NCBI GenBank assembly: GCA_036405815.1
Contig: DASWWX010000053.1
Coordinates: 124,001 to 188,000 of the forward strand
DNA from: Solimonas sp036405815
GTDB taxonomy: Bacteria; Pseudomonadota; Gammaproteobacteria; Nevskiales; Nevskiaceae
Direction of reading: 5' to 3'
DNA: 64,000 nt
Below the pieces are notes generated by a model. It saw nothing but the letters and a program-made list of their open reading frames with translations, ran no database searches and was not told the origin of the DNA. Of this stretch, positions 25,841 to 33,464 are shown piece by piece; within the stretch, counting starts at the first letter, position 1, and each line of letters opens with the position of its first letter. Made by a program: the position numbers and the translations under genes.

Positions 25841-26827
25841 CTAGTTCGACACGCCTGGCGCAGGACGTCCGGCGCCCGCGGTCGATCGCGCCGACATCGG
25901 CGGCTGCTTCGGCAGATTCTTCTGCAGCCAGGCGCGCATGTCAGCCCAGACTTTTTCGGACTGCGCCGGCGTCGGCATGATGCCGGCGTGCGGTAGCTCC
26001 AGCGTGATCACCGGAATGCCGAGATTGATCCCGGCGTAGTTGCCGAGCGAGCCCGGGTACGTGCCGAGCTGATGCAGGCGCAGATAGCCGAAGCGGGTCG
26101 GTGGGTTCTCGGGGCCGTCGAAGTCCAGCACGCCGTAGGGCGCATGCACCGAGACGATCGCGTCCGGCTTGAACTCCTGGATTTCGCGCACCAGCCAGCG
26201 GGTTTCCGGCTCGGACAGCGCCGACGGGCCGGGATAGCGCCGCGGATCACGCCGGGCGCGCTTCTGCCAGTAGGCCAGCGCGTCGGCCTTCCAGTCTTCC
26301 GTCGGGAAGTTGCGGTTGAGATCGACGCCGCGGCTGTTGACGCGTGTGGACGGCCGCACCAGCAACCCGTCCGGATTGGTGGCCGGCAACACGCGCCAGT
26401 GGAAAGGCTGCTCGGCTTCGGTCTCGAGTCGCTGCATCCACTGGAACGCGATGCTGACCGAGACCAGTTCGTCGCCGTGAATGCCACCGATCATCAGCAC
26501 GCGATGCGCCGGCCCGCTGGCAGGCGGCTTGGTCGGCTGGAAATCCTGGTACAGCAGCGGCATGCCCTTGATGCTGTAGCCCCCGCTGAGCTGCAGACCC
26601 GCCTTCAGGCAACGCTCCTTGCCGACACTTCGCAGACGCCCGCCGATCGCGGCGCAGGCCTGCTCGAGCGTGAAGGTCTTTTCAGTCGCCTCAGCGCGGC
26701 CAGCAGCCGATGCAGCCGCGCTACCCGCGCCCGGATTGGCGCCGACCGACGTCGACGCGAGCGCAACAAAAAGCCCGGCGAGTAGCCGGGCCTTGCGGAT
26801 TGACCGCGAGTTCTTATTTGCCGCCAC
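25841..26827 (-). CDS. M14 family zinc carboxypeptidase (MpaA-like murein peptide amidase)
   Basis: 328 residues from a GTG at 26827; an ATG at 26881 inside dsbA is an alternative start. A signal peptide is encoded (RKARLLAGLFVALASTSVGA), so the product is periplasmic. Zinc and catalytic elements of M14 peptidases are visible: GGIHGDE (His and Glu ligands), NSRGVDLNRNFP, VSVHAPYG (third His) and ITLELPHAG (catalytic Glu). This pattern resembles MpaA, which releases meso-Dap from murein peptides, and the L,D-transpeptidase genes nearby fit a cell-wall role. The coding start overlaps the dsbA stop, and a dsbA-type terminator lies within the signal-peptide codons. Confidence 0.83.
   Translation of the reverse strand: MAANKNSRSIRKARLLAGLFVALASTSVGANPGAGSAAASAAGRAEATEKTFTLEQACAAIGGRLRSVGKERCLKAGLQLSGGYSIKGMPLLYQDFQPTKPPASGPAHRVLMIGGIHGDELVSVSIAFQWMQRLETEAEQPFHWRVLPATNPDGLLVRPSTRVNSRGVDLNRNFPTEDWKADALAYWQKRARRDPRRYPGPSALSEPETRWLVREIQEFKPDAIVSVHAPYGVLDFDGPENPPTRFGYLRLHQLGTYPGSLGNYAGINLGIPVITLELPHAGIMPTPAQSEKVWADMRAWLQKNLPKQPPMSARSTAGAGRPAPGVSN
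26768..26791 (-). terminator. Intrinsic terminator of dsbA embedded in the M14 coding sequence
   Basis: On the minus strand, GCCCGGC-TACTC-GCCGGGC-TTTTT: a perfect 7-bp GC stem (26785-26791 with 26773-26779), 5-nt loop and five Ts (26768-26772). It starts 22 bp after the dsbA stop codon but lies inside the signal-peptide codons of the M14 peptidase gene. Confidence 0.8.
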
Positions 26828-27473
26828 GTTCCTTACGGACCTTCTCGACCAGGAAATTGACGACCTGCAGGGATTGCTCATAGCCGCCGGCCATCGCCGC
26901 GCTGGTGTAGTACTTGCCGCCGACGACGATGACCGGAACGCTGGTCAGGCCGTAGCTCACCGCCAGCTGTTCCGCACGGCGCGCGCGCGAATCGACGGCG
27001 AAGCCCTTGAAGGTGCTGGTGAACACGTCCGGGAGGATGCCCGTTTCACGATTGAAGACCGCGGCGATCTGGGCTTCGTTGTCGAGCCGCTGGTGCCGAT
27101 CGTGAATCGCGGCGAACAACGCCGGGTGCATCTTCGGGAACACGTTCAGCGCCTCGGCGGTATAGAACGCGCGGGCGTGCAGCTGCCCTTCCGGGCGACC
27201 CAGCGTGCTCGGGTAACGCACGAAATCGACATCCGCCGGCTTGGCGTGCGCCCACTTCTCGATGAAGGGATCGAAGGCGTAGCAGTGCGGGCAGCCGTAC
27301 CAGAAGAATTCGGCCACCTCGATGCGCTTCGAGTCCGCCGGTTTCTGCGCCTCGCGCACCGGCTTGTACTGCTTGCCGGACTGGAACTGCGGAGAGCCTT
27401 CCTGCGCCGAGCAGGCGAAGGTCAGAAGCGTAAGGGCGGCGATCGCGCCGCGGAGCAGTCCGCGCATGAGCAT
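26814..27473 (-). CDS. dsbA: Thiol:disulfide interchange protein DsbA
   Basis: Periplasmic oxidase that introduces disulfide bonds into exported proteins. 219 residues with a signal peptide (GAIAALTLLTFACSAQ); the Cys at the cleavage site could make it a lipoprotein, but the lipobox is imperfect. The thioredoxin-fold active site is FFWYGCPHCYAFDP with the canonical CPHC pair, and the cis-proline loop is GLTSVPVIVVGG. A second ATG at 27467 is also possible. It lies 38 bp downstream of the cytochrome c4 gene, the order also known in Pseudomonas next to engB. Confidence 0.95.
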   Translation of the reverse strand: MLMRGLLRGAIAALTLLTFACSAQEGSPQFQSGKQYKPVREAQKPADSKRIEVAEFFWYGCPHCYAFDPFIEKWAHAKPADVDFVRYPSTLGRPEGQLHARAFYTAEALNVFPKMHPALFAAIHDRHQRLDNEAQIAAVFNRETGILPDVFTSTFKGFAVDSRARRAEQLAVSYGLTSVPVIVVGGKYYTSAAMAGGYEQSLQVVNFLVEKVRKERGGK

Positions 27474-27511
27474 TCTCGGTGGAAGGCGGTGGAGATTCGT
27501 ACCAGGCGGCT

Positions 27512-28156
27512 TCAGTGCAGGCCGTTCAGGTAGGAGGCCAGCGCGTCGATCTCGGCGTCGCTGAGCTTGGCTGCGACCTCGGCCATGATCTTATGGTTCC
27601 CGTCCTGCAGATCATTCTGGGCGTCGGCACGATAAACGCGCAGGCGTGCCGCGTTATAGACCGCATGCTGGCCGCCGATGCGCGGATAACCCGCAGCCGG
27701 CACGCCGGCGCCGGCCGGACCGTGGCAGGAGGCGCAGGCAGGGATACCCTTGGTCGCATCGCCGGCGCGATAGAGCTTCTGCGCGGTGGGGACGACGCTC
27801 GGATTGGCCACACCCGGCGTGGCGGCCTGGGTGGCGAAGTACGCCGCCAGATCGCGGAAATCCTGCTCCGACAGCGGCGCCACGGTCGCGGCCATCAGCG
27901 CATTGACGCGCTTGCCGGACTTAAACAGCACCAGCTGGTCGTAGATGTAGCGCGCGCCCTGGCCCGCCATCTTCGGCCACTCGGGATTGCTGCTGTTACC
28001 ACCCGGGCCGTGGCAAGCCGCGCAGGTCGCCGCCTTGGCTGCACCCGCTTCCGCGGAGCCCTGGGTGAACGGATCCAGCTTGGCATTCGGGGCCGCACCT
28101 TCCGCCCAGACGGCGAGCGGAGCGCACAGTACGGCGGCAAGAAGAACACGCTTCAT
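27512..28156 (-). CDS. Dihaem cytochrome c4
   Basis: Periplasmic electron carrier, typically donating to terminal oxidases. 214 residues from ATG 28156, with a signal peptide ending APLAVWA-EG. Two tandem cytochrome c domains each carry one haem motif, CAACH (about residue 45) and CASCH (about residue 140), with methionine ligands available in WPKMAGQ and HKIMAEV. It sits upstream of dsbA on the same strand and diverges from engB over 170 bp, a conserved arrangement in gammaproteobacteria. Confidence 0.93.
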   Translation of the reverse strand: MKRVLLAAVLCAPLAVWAEGAAPNAKLDPFTQGSAEAGAAKAATCAACHGPGGNSSNPEWPKMAGQGARYIYDQLVLFKSGKRVNALMAATVAPLSEQDFRDLAAYFATQAATPGVANPSVVPTAQKLYRAGDATKGIPACASCHGPAGAGVPAAGYPRIGGQHAVYNAARLRVYRADAQNDLQDGNHKIMAEVAAKLSDAEIDALASYLNGLH

Positions 28157-28326
28157 TGAAATCGGACTCCGAAAGAAATCTTCCATCACGTTGCGGCCGG
28201 CCGGCAGAACCGCCGGCACCCCATGCAAAGCCGCCATCGCGGGGATAGGCGCGTGATTTTACATGGCCGCGCGCCGCAGTTCACCGGGCCATCCGTTAAG
28301 CTCGTTCCTCGACTCGCCGACCCACC

Positions 28327-28968
28327 ATGTCCCGCGCCGCCTCTTCCTCACCGTTCGCCGCCGCCCGCTTCCTGCTCTCCTGCGCTCAGACCGGGCAGTT
28401 GCCGGCGGATCGGCTGCCAGAGGTCGTGCTGGCCGGGCGCTCCAACGCCGGCAAGTCCAGCGCGCTCAACGCCCTCTGCAACCAGCATGGGCTGGCCCGG
28501 GTCAGCAAGACCCCGGGCCGCACGCAGCTCATCAACCTGTTCGACCTGGGCAACGCCCGCCTCGCCGACCTCCCGGGCTATGGCTACGCCGCCGTGGCGC
28601 GCGACCTGCGCAACGGCTGGGGGCGGTTGATCGCCGCCTATCTGGACCAGCGCGAGAACCTGCGCGGTGTCGTGGTGATCATGGACATCCGCCACCCGTT
28701 GACGCCCCTGGATCTGCAGATGCTGGACTGGGCCCGTCACCGCGGCCTGCCTTGCCATGTGCTGCTGGCCAAGGCCGACAAGCTCGGCTACGGTGCCGCC
28801 AAGCGCACGCTGCTGGATGTCACCGCCGCATTGCGGCCCTATCCGCTCACGACGGTACAGGTCTTCTCGGCGCACGAAGGGACCGGTCTGAACGAAGCGC
28901 GCCAGCGCATTTACGCCTTGCTCCATGAACCGCCTGCCACGGCCCCGCCCCCGGAGACCCTGTCATGA
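28327..28968 (+). CDS. engB: Ribosome biogenesis GTPase EngB (YihA/YsxC)
   Basis: GTPase needed for large ribosomal subunit assembly. 213 residues. The G motifs are in order: G1 GRSNAGKSS, G2 within TPGRTQLINLF, G3 DLPGYGYA, G4 AKADK (usually TKADK) and G5 SAHEG. The C-terminal tail is Pro-rich. The last codons overlap the start of the next gene as ATGA (28965-28968), implying translational coupling between an assembly GTPase and a degenerate EAL protein. Confidence 0.95.
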   Translation: MSRAASSSPFAAARFLLSCAQTGQLPADRLPEVVLAGRSNAGKSSALNALCNQHGLARVSKTPGRTQLINLFDLGNARLADLPGYGYAAVARDLRNGWGRLIAAYLDQRENLRGVVVIMDIRHPLTPLDLQMLDWARHRGLPCHVLLAKADKLGYGAAKRTLLDVTAALRPYPLTTVQVFSAHEGTGLNEARQRIYALLHEPPATAPPPETLS

Positions 28969-31091
28969 GCCCGTTGCTGCATCCCCTGATCCGCACGTTC
29001 GGCCGTACGCGGTTGCGCCGCCTCGGACTCTGGCTGCTCTTTGTCCTGCTGACCGCGACGCTGGCGACCGTCGCCCTGCGTTACGGTCTGCTGCCGGCAC
29101 TGGCCGCGCTGGCGCCGGCGACGCTGCCCGCCGAGCTGCCAACCTACCTGAGCCTGTTCACGTTGGCGTTGAGCGTCGGCTTCCTGATGCTGGCCGCACT
29201 GTTCTGGCGGGCGGCCGTCGTGGCGCCGCTGCAAAAACTAAGGCTGCGACTGCGCGACAAGCGCGCGCAGCGCCGCGCCGACCGCAGCGATGCCGACACA
29301 AGCCTTCGCCAGCTCTCCGAGAAATACGAGCAGCGCGCCGGCCAGTTGCATGCGGTGCTGCAGATGAACCGCGGCTTCCGCGAGAAGCTGGGCAAGCTCG
29401 ACGCCGAACAACAGGCGATCCTGCGCAGCCGCGAGGCGCTGCTGAATCTCACCCAGGACGCCATGCTGCTGACCGACGCGTCGGGGCTGGTACTGGGCCT
29501 GAGCCCGGCTGCCTGCACGCTGCTCCGTGCCCCGCGCGAAAGCCTGCTCGGACGCAGCTTCGATGAGGTCACGCCGCTGAGCGAGAGCGGCGACAGCACG
29601 CGGCCGGTGCGCGATCTGATCCGCCGCAGCCTGGACAGCGGCTCGGCGATCCCGCAGCTGCGGGAGGCGCAGCTGATCACTCCGCAGCAGCAACCGCTGC
29701 CGGTGATGATCACCGCGGCGGCCATCCTCGATCCGGCGGGCAAGGCCATCGGCGCGATGGTGCGCATCAACCGCTTCGATGGCGCGCCCCAGGCCGCCGC
29801 CGCGGCGTCCGCCCTCTCACTGAGCGACGCCAATCTGCATGACTGGGGCACCAACCTGTTGTCGCGCGAACCGTTCGAGCGCCGGGTCGGCGAGCTGGTC
29901 AATAGCGCCAAGGCGGACGGCGGCAAGCATGTGCTGTTGTACCTGCGCGTCGATGAATTGGCGCGCGTCAACGACGAGCACGGCTTCTGGGCCAGCGAAC
30001 AACTGCTGTGGCATGCCGCGCGCAACTTCGCGATGTCGCTGACCGATACCGGCACCGGCTATCGCGCCTCCAACAGCCGCTTCGCCGCGCTGCTGGTGGA
30101 TTGCGAGCCGGCGCGGGCGATGCAGATCGCCGAAGCGCTGCGTTCGCATGCCCAGACCAACGATCTGGTCTGGGAAGGCAAGACGCTGGCCTGCACCTTC
30201 AGCATCGCCGTCGTCGTCATCGATGGCCGCAACGAGCTTCAGGAACTGCTCGCCGACGCCGAGACCCTGCTGGCCGAGGCCAAGACGCGCGGCGGCAACG
30301 CGGTGCTGCAGACCGCGTCCAACGACACGGTCAAGCAGCGCCGGCGCGACGACCAGTTGTGGCTGGACTGGATCCTGCCGCGCCTGGAGGACGGTCGTGC
30401 GCACCTGATTTCGCAGGTCATGCAGCCGCTGGGCGGCGGCGACGTTCAGCCGATGGTGGAATTCTTCATCCGAGTCGAGGACGACGACGGCGTCTGGCTG
30501 GAGCCCGGCTACTACCTGCCGGCCATCGAACGCCTGCGCCAGTCGCAACGCGTTGACCTGTGGGTGCTGCGCACGTTGCTGCAGGCGCTGGAGCGCAATC
30601 CCGGGGTACTGGGCGCGCATGCCGCCGCCAGCATCAACCTGTCGTCGTCGGCCCTGCTGGATGCCGATTTCGCGGCCACGGTTTTCGAGATTCTCGGCAA
30701 CGCCTCCGTGTCGCCATCTCAGCTCTGCTTCGAGATCGACGAGAGCTTTGCGCTGGCGCAAAGCTCGGTGGTGCAGCGTTTCATCGAACAGTTGCGCCCG
30801 CTGGGTCCGCGTTTCGCGCTCGACCGCTGCCGTACGACCATGGGCATCACGCAGCTGCGCCATCTGCCGGTGGACTACATGAAGATCCATCCGCGCGTGA
30901 CCCAGAACGTGGCCTCCGACCCGCTGGAACGGACGCACGTCGAGTGGCTCTGTCAGGCCGCTCACCTGCTGGGCCGCAAGACGGCAGCGGTCAATATCGA
31001 ATCGACCGAACTCGTCGAACGCCTGCGCCGGGCCGGCGTCGACTATGCCCAGGGCACCGCCGTCAACAAGCTGGGCCCGCTGATGACCTGA
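28965..31091 (+). CDS. Membrane PAS - degenerate GGDEF - degenerate EAL protein, paralogue 1
   Basis: 708 residues. Two membrane helices (about 20-43 and 60-82) flank a short periplasmic loop; a helical linker covers about 85-155, a PAS-like domain 155-270, a GGDEF-like domain 290-450 and an EAL-like domain 465-705. Both enzymatic sites are lost: SNSRF (369-373) replaces GGDEF, EFF (499-501) replaces EAL, DRCRTTMG replaces DDFGTG, KIH replaces KID and NIEST replaces the EGVE segment. It should therefore neither make nor cleave c-di-GMP, and probably acts as a receptor or scaffold in the manner of FimX-type proteins. It is co-translated with engB and followed by a paralogue. Confidence 0.85.
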   Translation: MSPLLHPLIRTFGRTRLRRLGLWLLFVLLTATLATVALRYGLLPALAALAPATLPAELPTYLSLFTLALSVGFLMLAALFWRAAVVAPLQKLRLRLRDKRAQRRADRSDADTSLRQLSEKYEQRAGQLHAVLQMNRGFREKLGKLDAEQQAILRSREALLNLTQDAMLLTDASGLVLGLSPAACTLLRAPRESLLGRSFDEVTPLSESGDSTRPVRDLIRRSLDSGSAIPQLREAQLITPQQQPLPVMITAAAILDPAGKAIGAMVRINRFDGAPQAAAAASALSLSDANLHDWGTNLLSREPFERRVGELVNSAKADGGKHVLLYLRVDELARVNDEHGFWASEQLLWHAARNFAMSLTDTGTGYRASNSRFAALLVDCEPARAMQIAEALRSHAQTNDLVWEGKTLACTFSIAVVVIDGRNELQELLADAETLLAEAKTRGGNAVLQTASNDTVKQRRRDDQLWLDWILPRLEDGRAHLISQVMQPLGGGDVQPMVEFFIRVEDDDGVWLEPGYYLPAIERLRQSQRVDLWVLRTLLQALERNPGVLGAHAAASINLSSSALLDADFAATVFEILGNASVSPSQLCFEIDESFALAQSSVVQRFIEQLRPLGPRFALDRCRTTMGITQLRHLPVDYMKIHPRVTQNVASDPLERTHVEWLCQAAHLLGRKTAAVNIESTELVERLRRAGVDYAQGTAVNKLGPLMT

Positions 31092-31244
31092 GGCGCGCAG
31101 CCCCGTCCGTCCGGACGAGATGGCAGCAGCGCGTGCGAACGGACACAATGCGCGCCGCGCGCCGTCCGGGGGGACGCCCGCGCGAACGGTTCTAGCGCCC
31201 GCGGGTCCAACAGCCCGAACGCAGGCGCGCCTTGGGGGTTGCCG

Positions 31245-33428
31245 GTGAAGCAGTTCAGAAAGGCCGTCGAGCGGCAGCTACGGCCGTGGTATCAGCGTTA
31301 TGGGCGCACACGCGTATTGATCGCGGTCGGCTGCGCTGCTTTTCTCATGCTGGGCAGCCTCGTGCTGCTGGCCACGCATGCCCTGATCGTCGAGCCGGAA
31401 TTGCGCAGCATCGCGGCTCGCAACGATGCCGCGGTCGAATCGCTGCTGTGGAAAATCCGCTTCTACTCGCTGTTCAATCTGCTGACGCTGTCGGCAATCG
31501 GATTCGGCATCTGGTGGCTGGCGGCGATGCGGCCGTTCTCGGCCTTCCAGCAACGCGTGCGCACCCGTCTGGCCGATAGCGGCGCATCGGAGGAAATGCG
31601 CGTGCTGTCGTATTGGTACGAACGTCGCTCGTCACAGCTTGAAGCGGCGCTGGAGGACAACCGCAGCGTGCGGGAACAGGTCACTCGCCTCAGCTCGGAC
31701 CAGCAGTCGATCCTGCTCAGTCGCGAAGCGATGCTGTCGATGACCCAGGACGCCATGCTGTTGACCGACGCAGAGGGCCTGGTGCTCGATGTCAGCCCAG
31801 CCACGGCGGCGCTGCTGCATCGCACCCGGGAGGACCTGTCCGGTCGCGCGTTCTCCGAAGTGGTGCCGCTGTACGACCATCGCCACGAAATTCCGCAGGA
31901 GCATCCGCTCGGCGACTATCTGCAACAGGCGATCACGCAGATCGGCGACACGCCTCGACTCGATCAGGCGATCCTGATCAATCTGCTGCACGAGCCGATC
32001 CCGTTGCTGATCACGATCTCGGCGATCCGCGACGGCGACGGACAGACCATCGGCGCGATGGTGCGACTGAACCGTCTCGATCCCGCCGCCGAGAACACCG
32101 CACAGGCCTACATCACCGCACCGCCCGTCGAGGAGCTGAGCCTGCCCTCCGAAGAAGGCGCGGAGCCGGCGCGCGACTGGGCTACCGACCTGCTCGCCAA
32201 GGGCGCGCTGGAAAAGCGGATTGACGAGCTTGCCAGCAATGCCGCGCTCGGCGACAAGACCCACGCCCTGCTGTTCGTGCGCGTCGATGACCTGATTCGC
32301 ATCAGCGAGACCCATGGCTTCTGGGCCGGCGAGCAGGCGCTGTGGCACGGCGCACGCACCTTCAAGGACGCACTGGATGAGCGCGGCAGCAGCTACCGCG
32401 TCTCCAACAGCCGCTTCGCCGCCGTGCTGGTGGACTGTGCGCTGGAGGATGCGCTGCAGCTCGCCCACCGCATTCGCGAGGATGCGGAACGACGCGAGCT
32501 GGTCTGGGACGGCAAGCCCGTTTCCTGCACGCTCAGCGTCGCGGTGGTGATGATTGATGGCAGCGGCGAGGGCCGGCAGGCCCTGCTCGGCAAGGCCGAA
32601 TCGCTGCTCGACGAAGCCAAGGCTCGCGGCGGCAATCGTGTACTGCAGGAGCTGCCCAGCGATGCGGTGACGCTGCGCCGGCGCGAGGACCAGCACTGGC
32701 TGACCTGGCTGGAGCCGCGCCTGGAGGATGGTCGCGCGCATCTGATCTATCAGCGCATGCAGGCCCTGAGCGCCGATGGCGGTCTGCCGAATTTCGAAGT
32801 GTTCCTGCGTATCGAGGACGACGACGGCGTCTGGCTGGAACCCAGCCATTTCATGCCGGCGCTGCAACGCCTGCATCGGACGGTCGATCTAGATCTCTGG
32901 GTACTGAAGACGCTGCTCGCCATGCTCGAACGCGACAGCAGCCTGCTGGAACAGCACGCGCTGGCCTGCCTCAACTTCGCGCCCACGTCGCTGGAAGACG
33001 CCGAGTTCGGCGCACGCGTGTTCGAGCTGCTGGTCGGCTCGACGGTGCCGGCCAAACGCCTGTGCTTCGAGATCGATGAGTCCTTCGCGATTTCGCAGAG
33101 CGCGATGCTGCAGCGTTTCATGGACATGATCCGTCCCACCGGCGTGCGGTTCGCACTGGATCGTTGCCACACGACCATGGGCATCACCCACCTGCGCCAT
33201 CTGCCGGTGGACACGATGAAGATCCATCCGCGCGTCACGCGGCATATCGAATCGGATGCGCTCGACCGTACGCACCTGGAGTGGATCTGTCAGGCCGCGC
33301 ACCTGCTCGGCCGCAAGACCGCGGCGATCAACATCGAGTCGACGGCCTCGCTGCAACTATTGAAGGCCGCCGGCGTCGACTACGCGCAGGGCTTCGCCGT
33401 CGGCAAGTTCGAGATGCTGCTGAAATAG
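31245..33428 (+). CDS. Membrane PAS - degenerate GGDEF - degenerate EAL protein, paralogue 2
   Basis: 727 residues from GTG 31245, chosen because GGGGG (31234-31238) lies 6 nt upstream. Same architecture as the preceding protein: helices at about 23-45 and 74-94, coiled linker, PAS at about 160-280, GGDEF-like at 310-470 and EAL-like at 485-725. The active sites are degenerate in the same way: SNSRF (387-391), EVF (518-520) for EAL, DRCHTTMG, KIH and NIEST. Long identical blocks (MGIT-LRHLPVD, CQAAHLLGRKTAA) show recent shared ancestry by tandem duplication. The periplasmic segments and C-termini have diverged most. Role as for paralogue 1. Confidence 0.85.
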   Translation: MKQFRKAVERQLRPWYQRYGRTRVLIAVGCAAFLMLGSLVLLATHALIVEPELRSIAARNDAAVESLLWKIRFYSLFNLLTLSAIGFGIWWLAAMRPFSAFQQRVRTRLADSGASEEMRVLSYWYERRSSQLEAALEDNRSVREQVTRLSSDQQSILLSREAMLSMTQDAMLLTDAEGLVLDVSPATAALLHRTREDLSGRAFSEVVPLYDHRHEIPQEHPLGDYLQQAITQIGDTPRLDQAILINLLHEPIPLLITISAIRDGDGQTIGAMVRLNRLDPAAENTAQAYITAPPVEELSLPSEEGAEPARDWATDLLAKGALEKRIDELASNAALGDKTHALLFVRVDDLIRISETHGFWAGEQALWHGARTFKDALDERGSSYRVSNSRFAAVLVDCALEDALQLAHRIREDAERRELVWDGKPVSCTLSVAVVMIDGSGEGRQALLGKAESLLDEAKARGGNRVLQELPSDAVTLRRREDQHWLTWLEPRLEDGRAHLIYQRMQALSADGGLPNFEVFLRIEDDDGVWLEPSHFMPALQRLHRTVDLDLWVLKTLLAMLERDSSLLEQHALACLNFAPTSLEDAEFGARVFELLVGSTVPAKRLCFEIDESFAISQSAMLQRFMDMIRPTGVRFALDRCHTTMGITHLRHLPVDTMKIHPRVTRHIESDALDRTHLEWICQAAHLLGRKTAAINIESTASLQLLKAAGVDYAQGFAVGKFEMLLK

Positions 33429-33464
33429 CCGCGAGCGCAAAGACACTCGCTCAGGCGAGGCGCC

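Noticed and set aside
31092..31244. A small gene or terminator between the two EAL-like paralogues
   Set aside because: Only a weak 5-bp stem CGTCC/GGACG (31163-31176) without a T tract and no supported reading frame.
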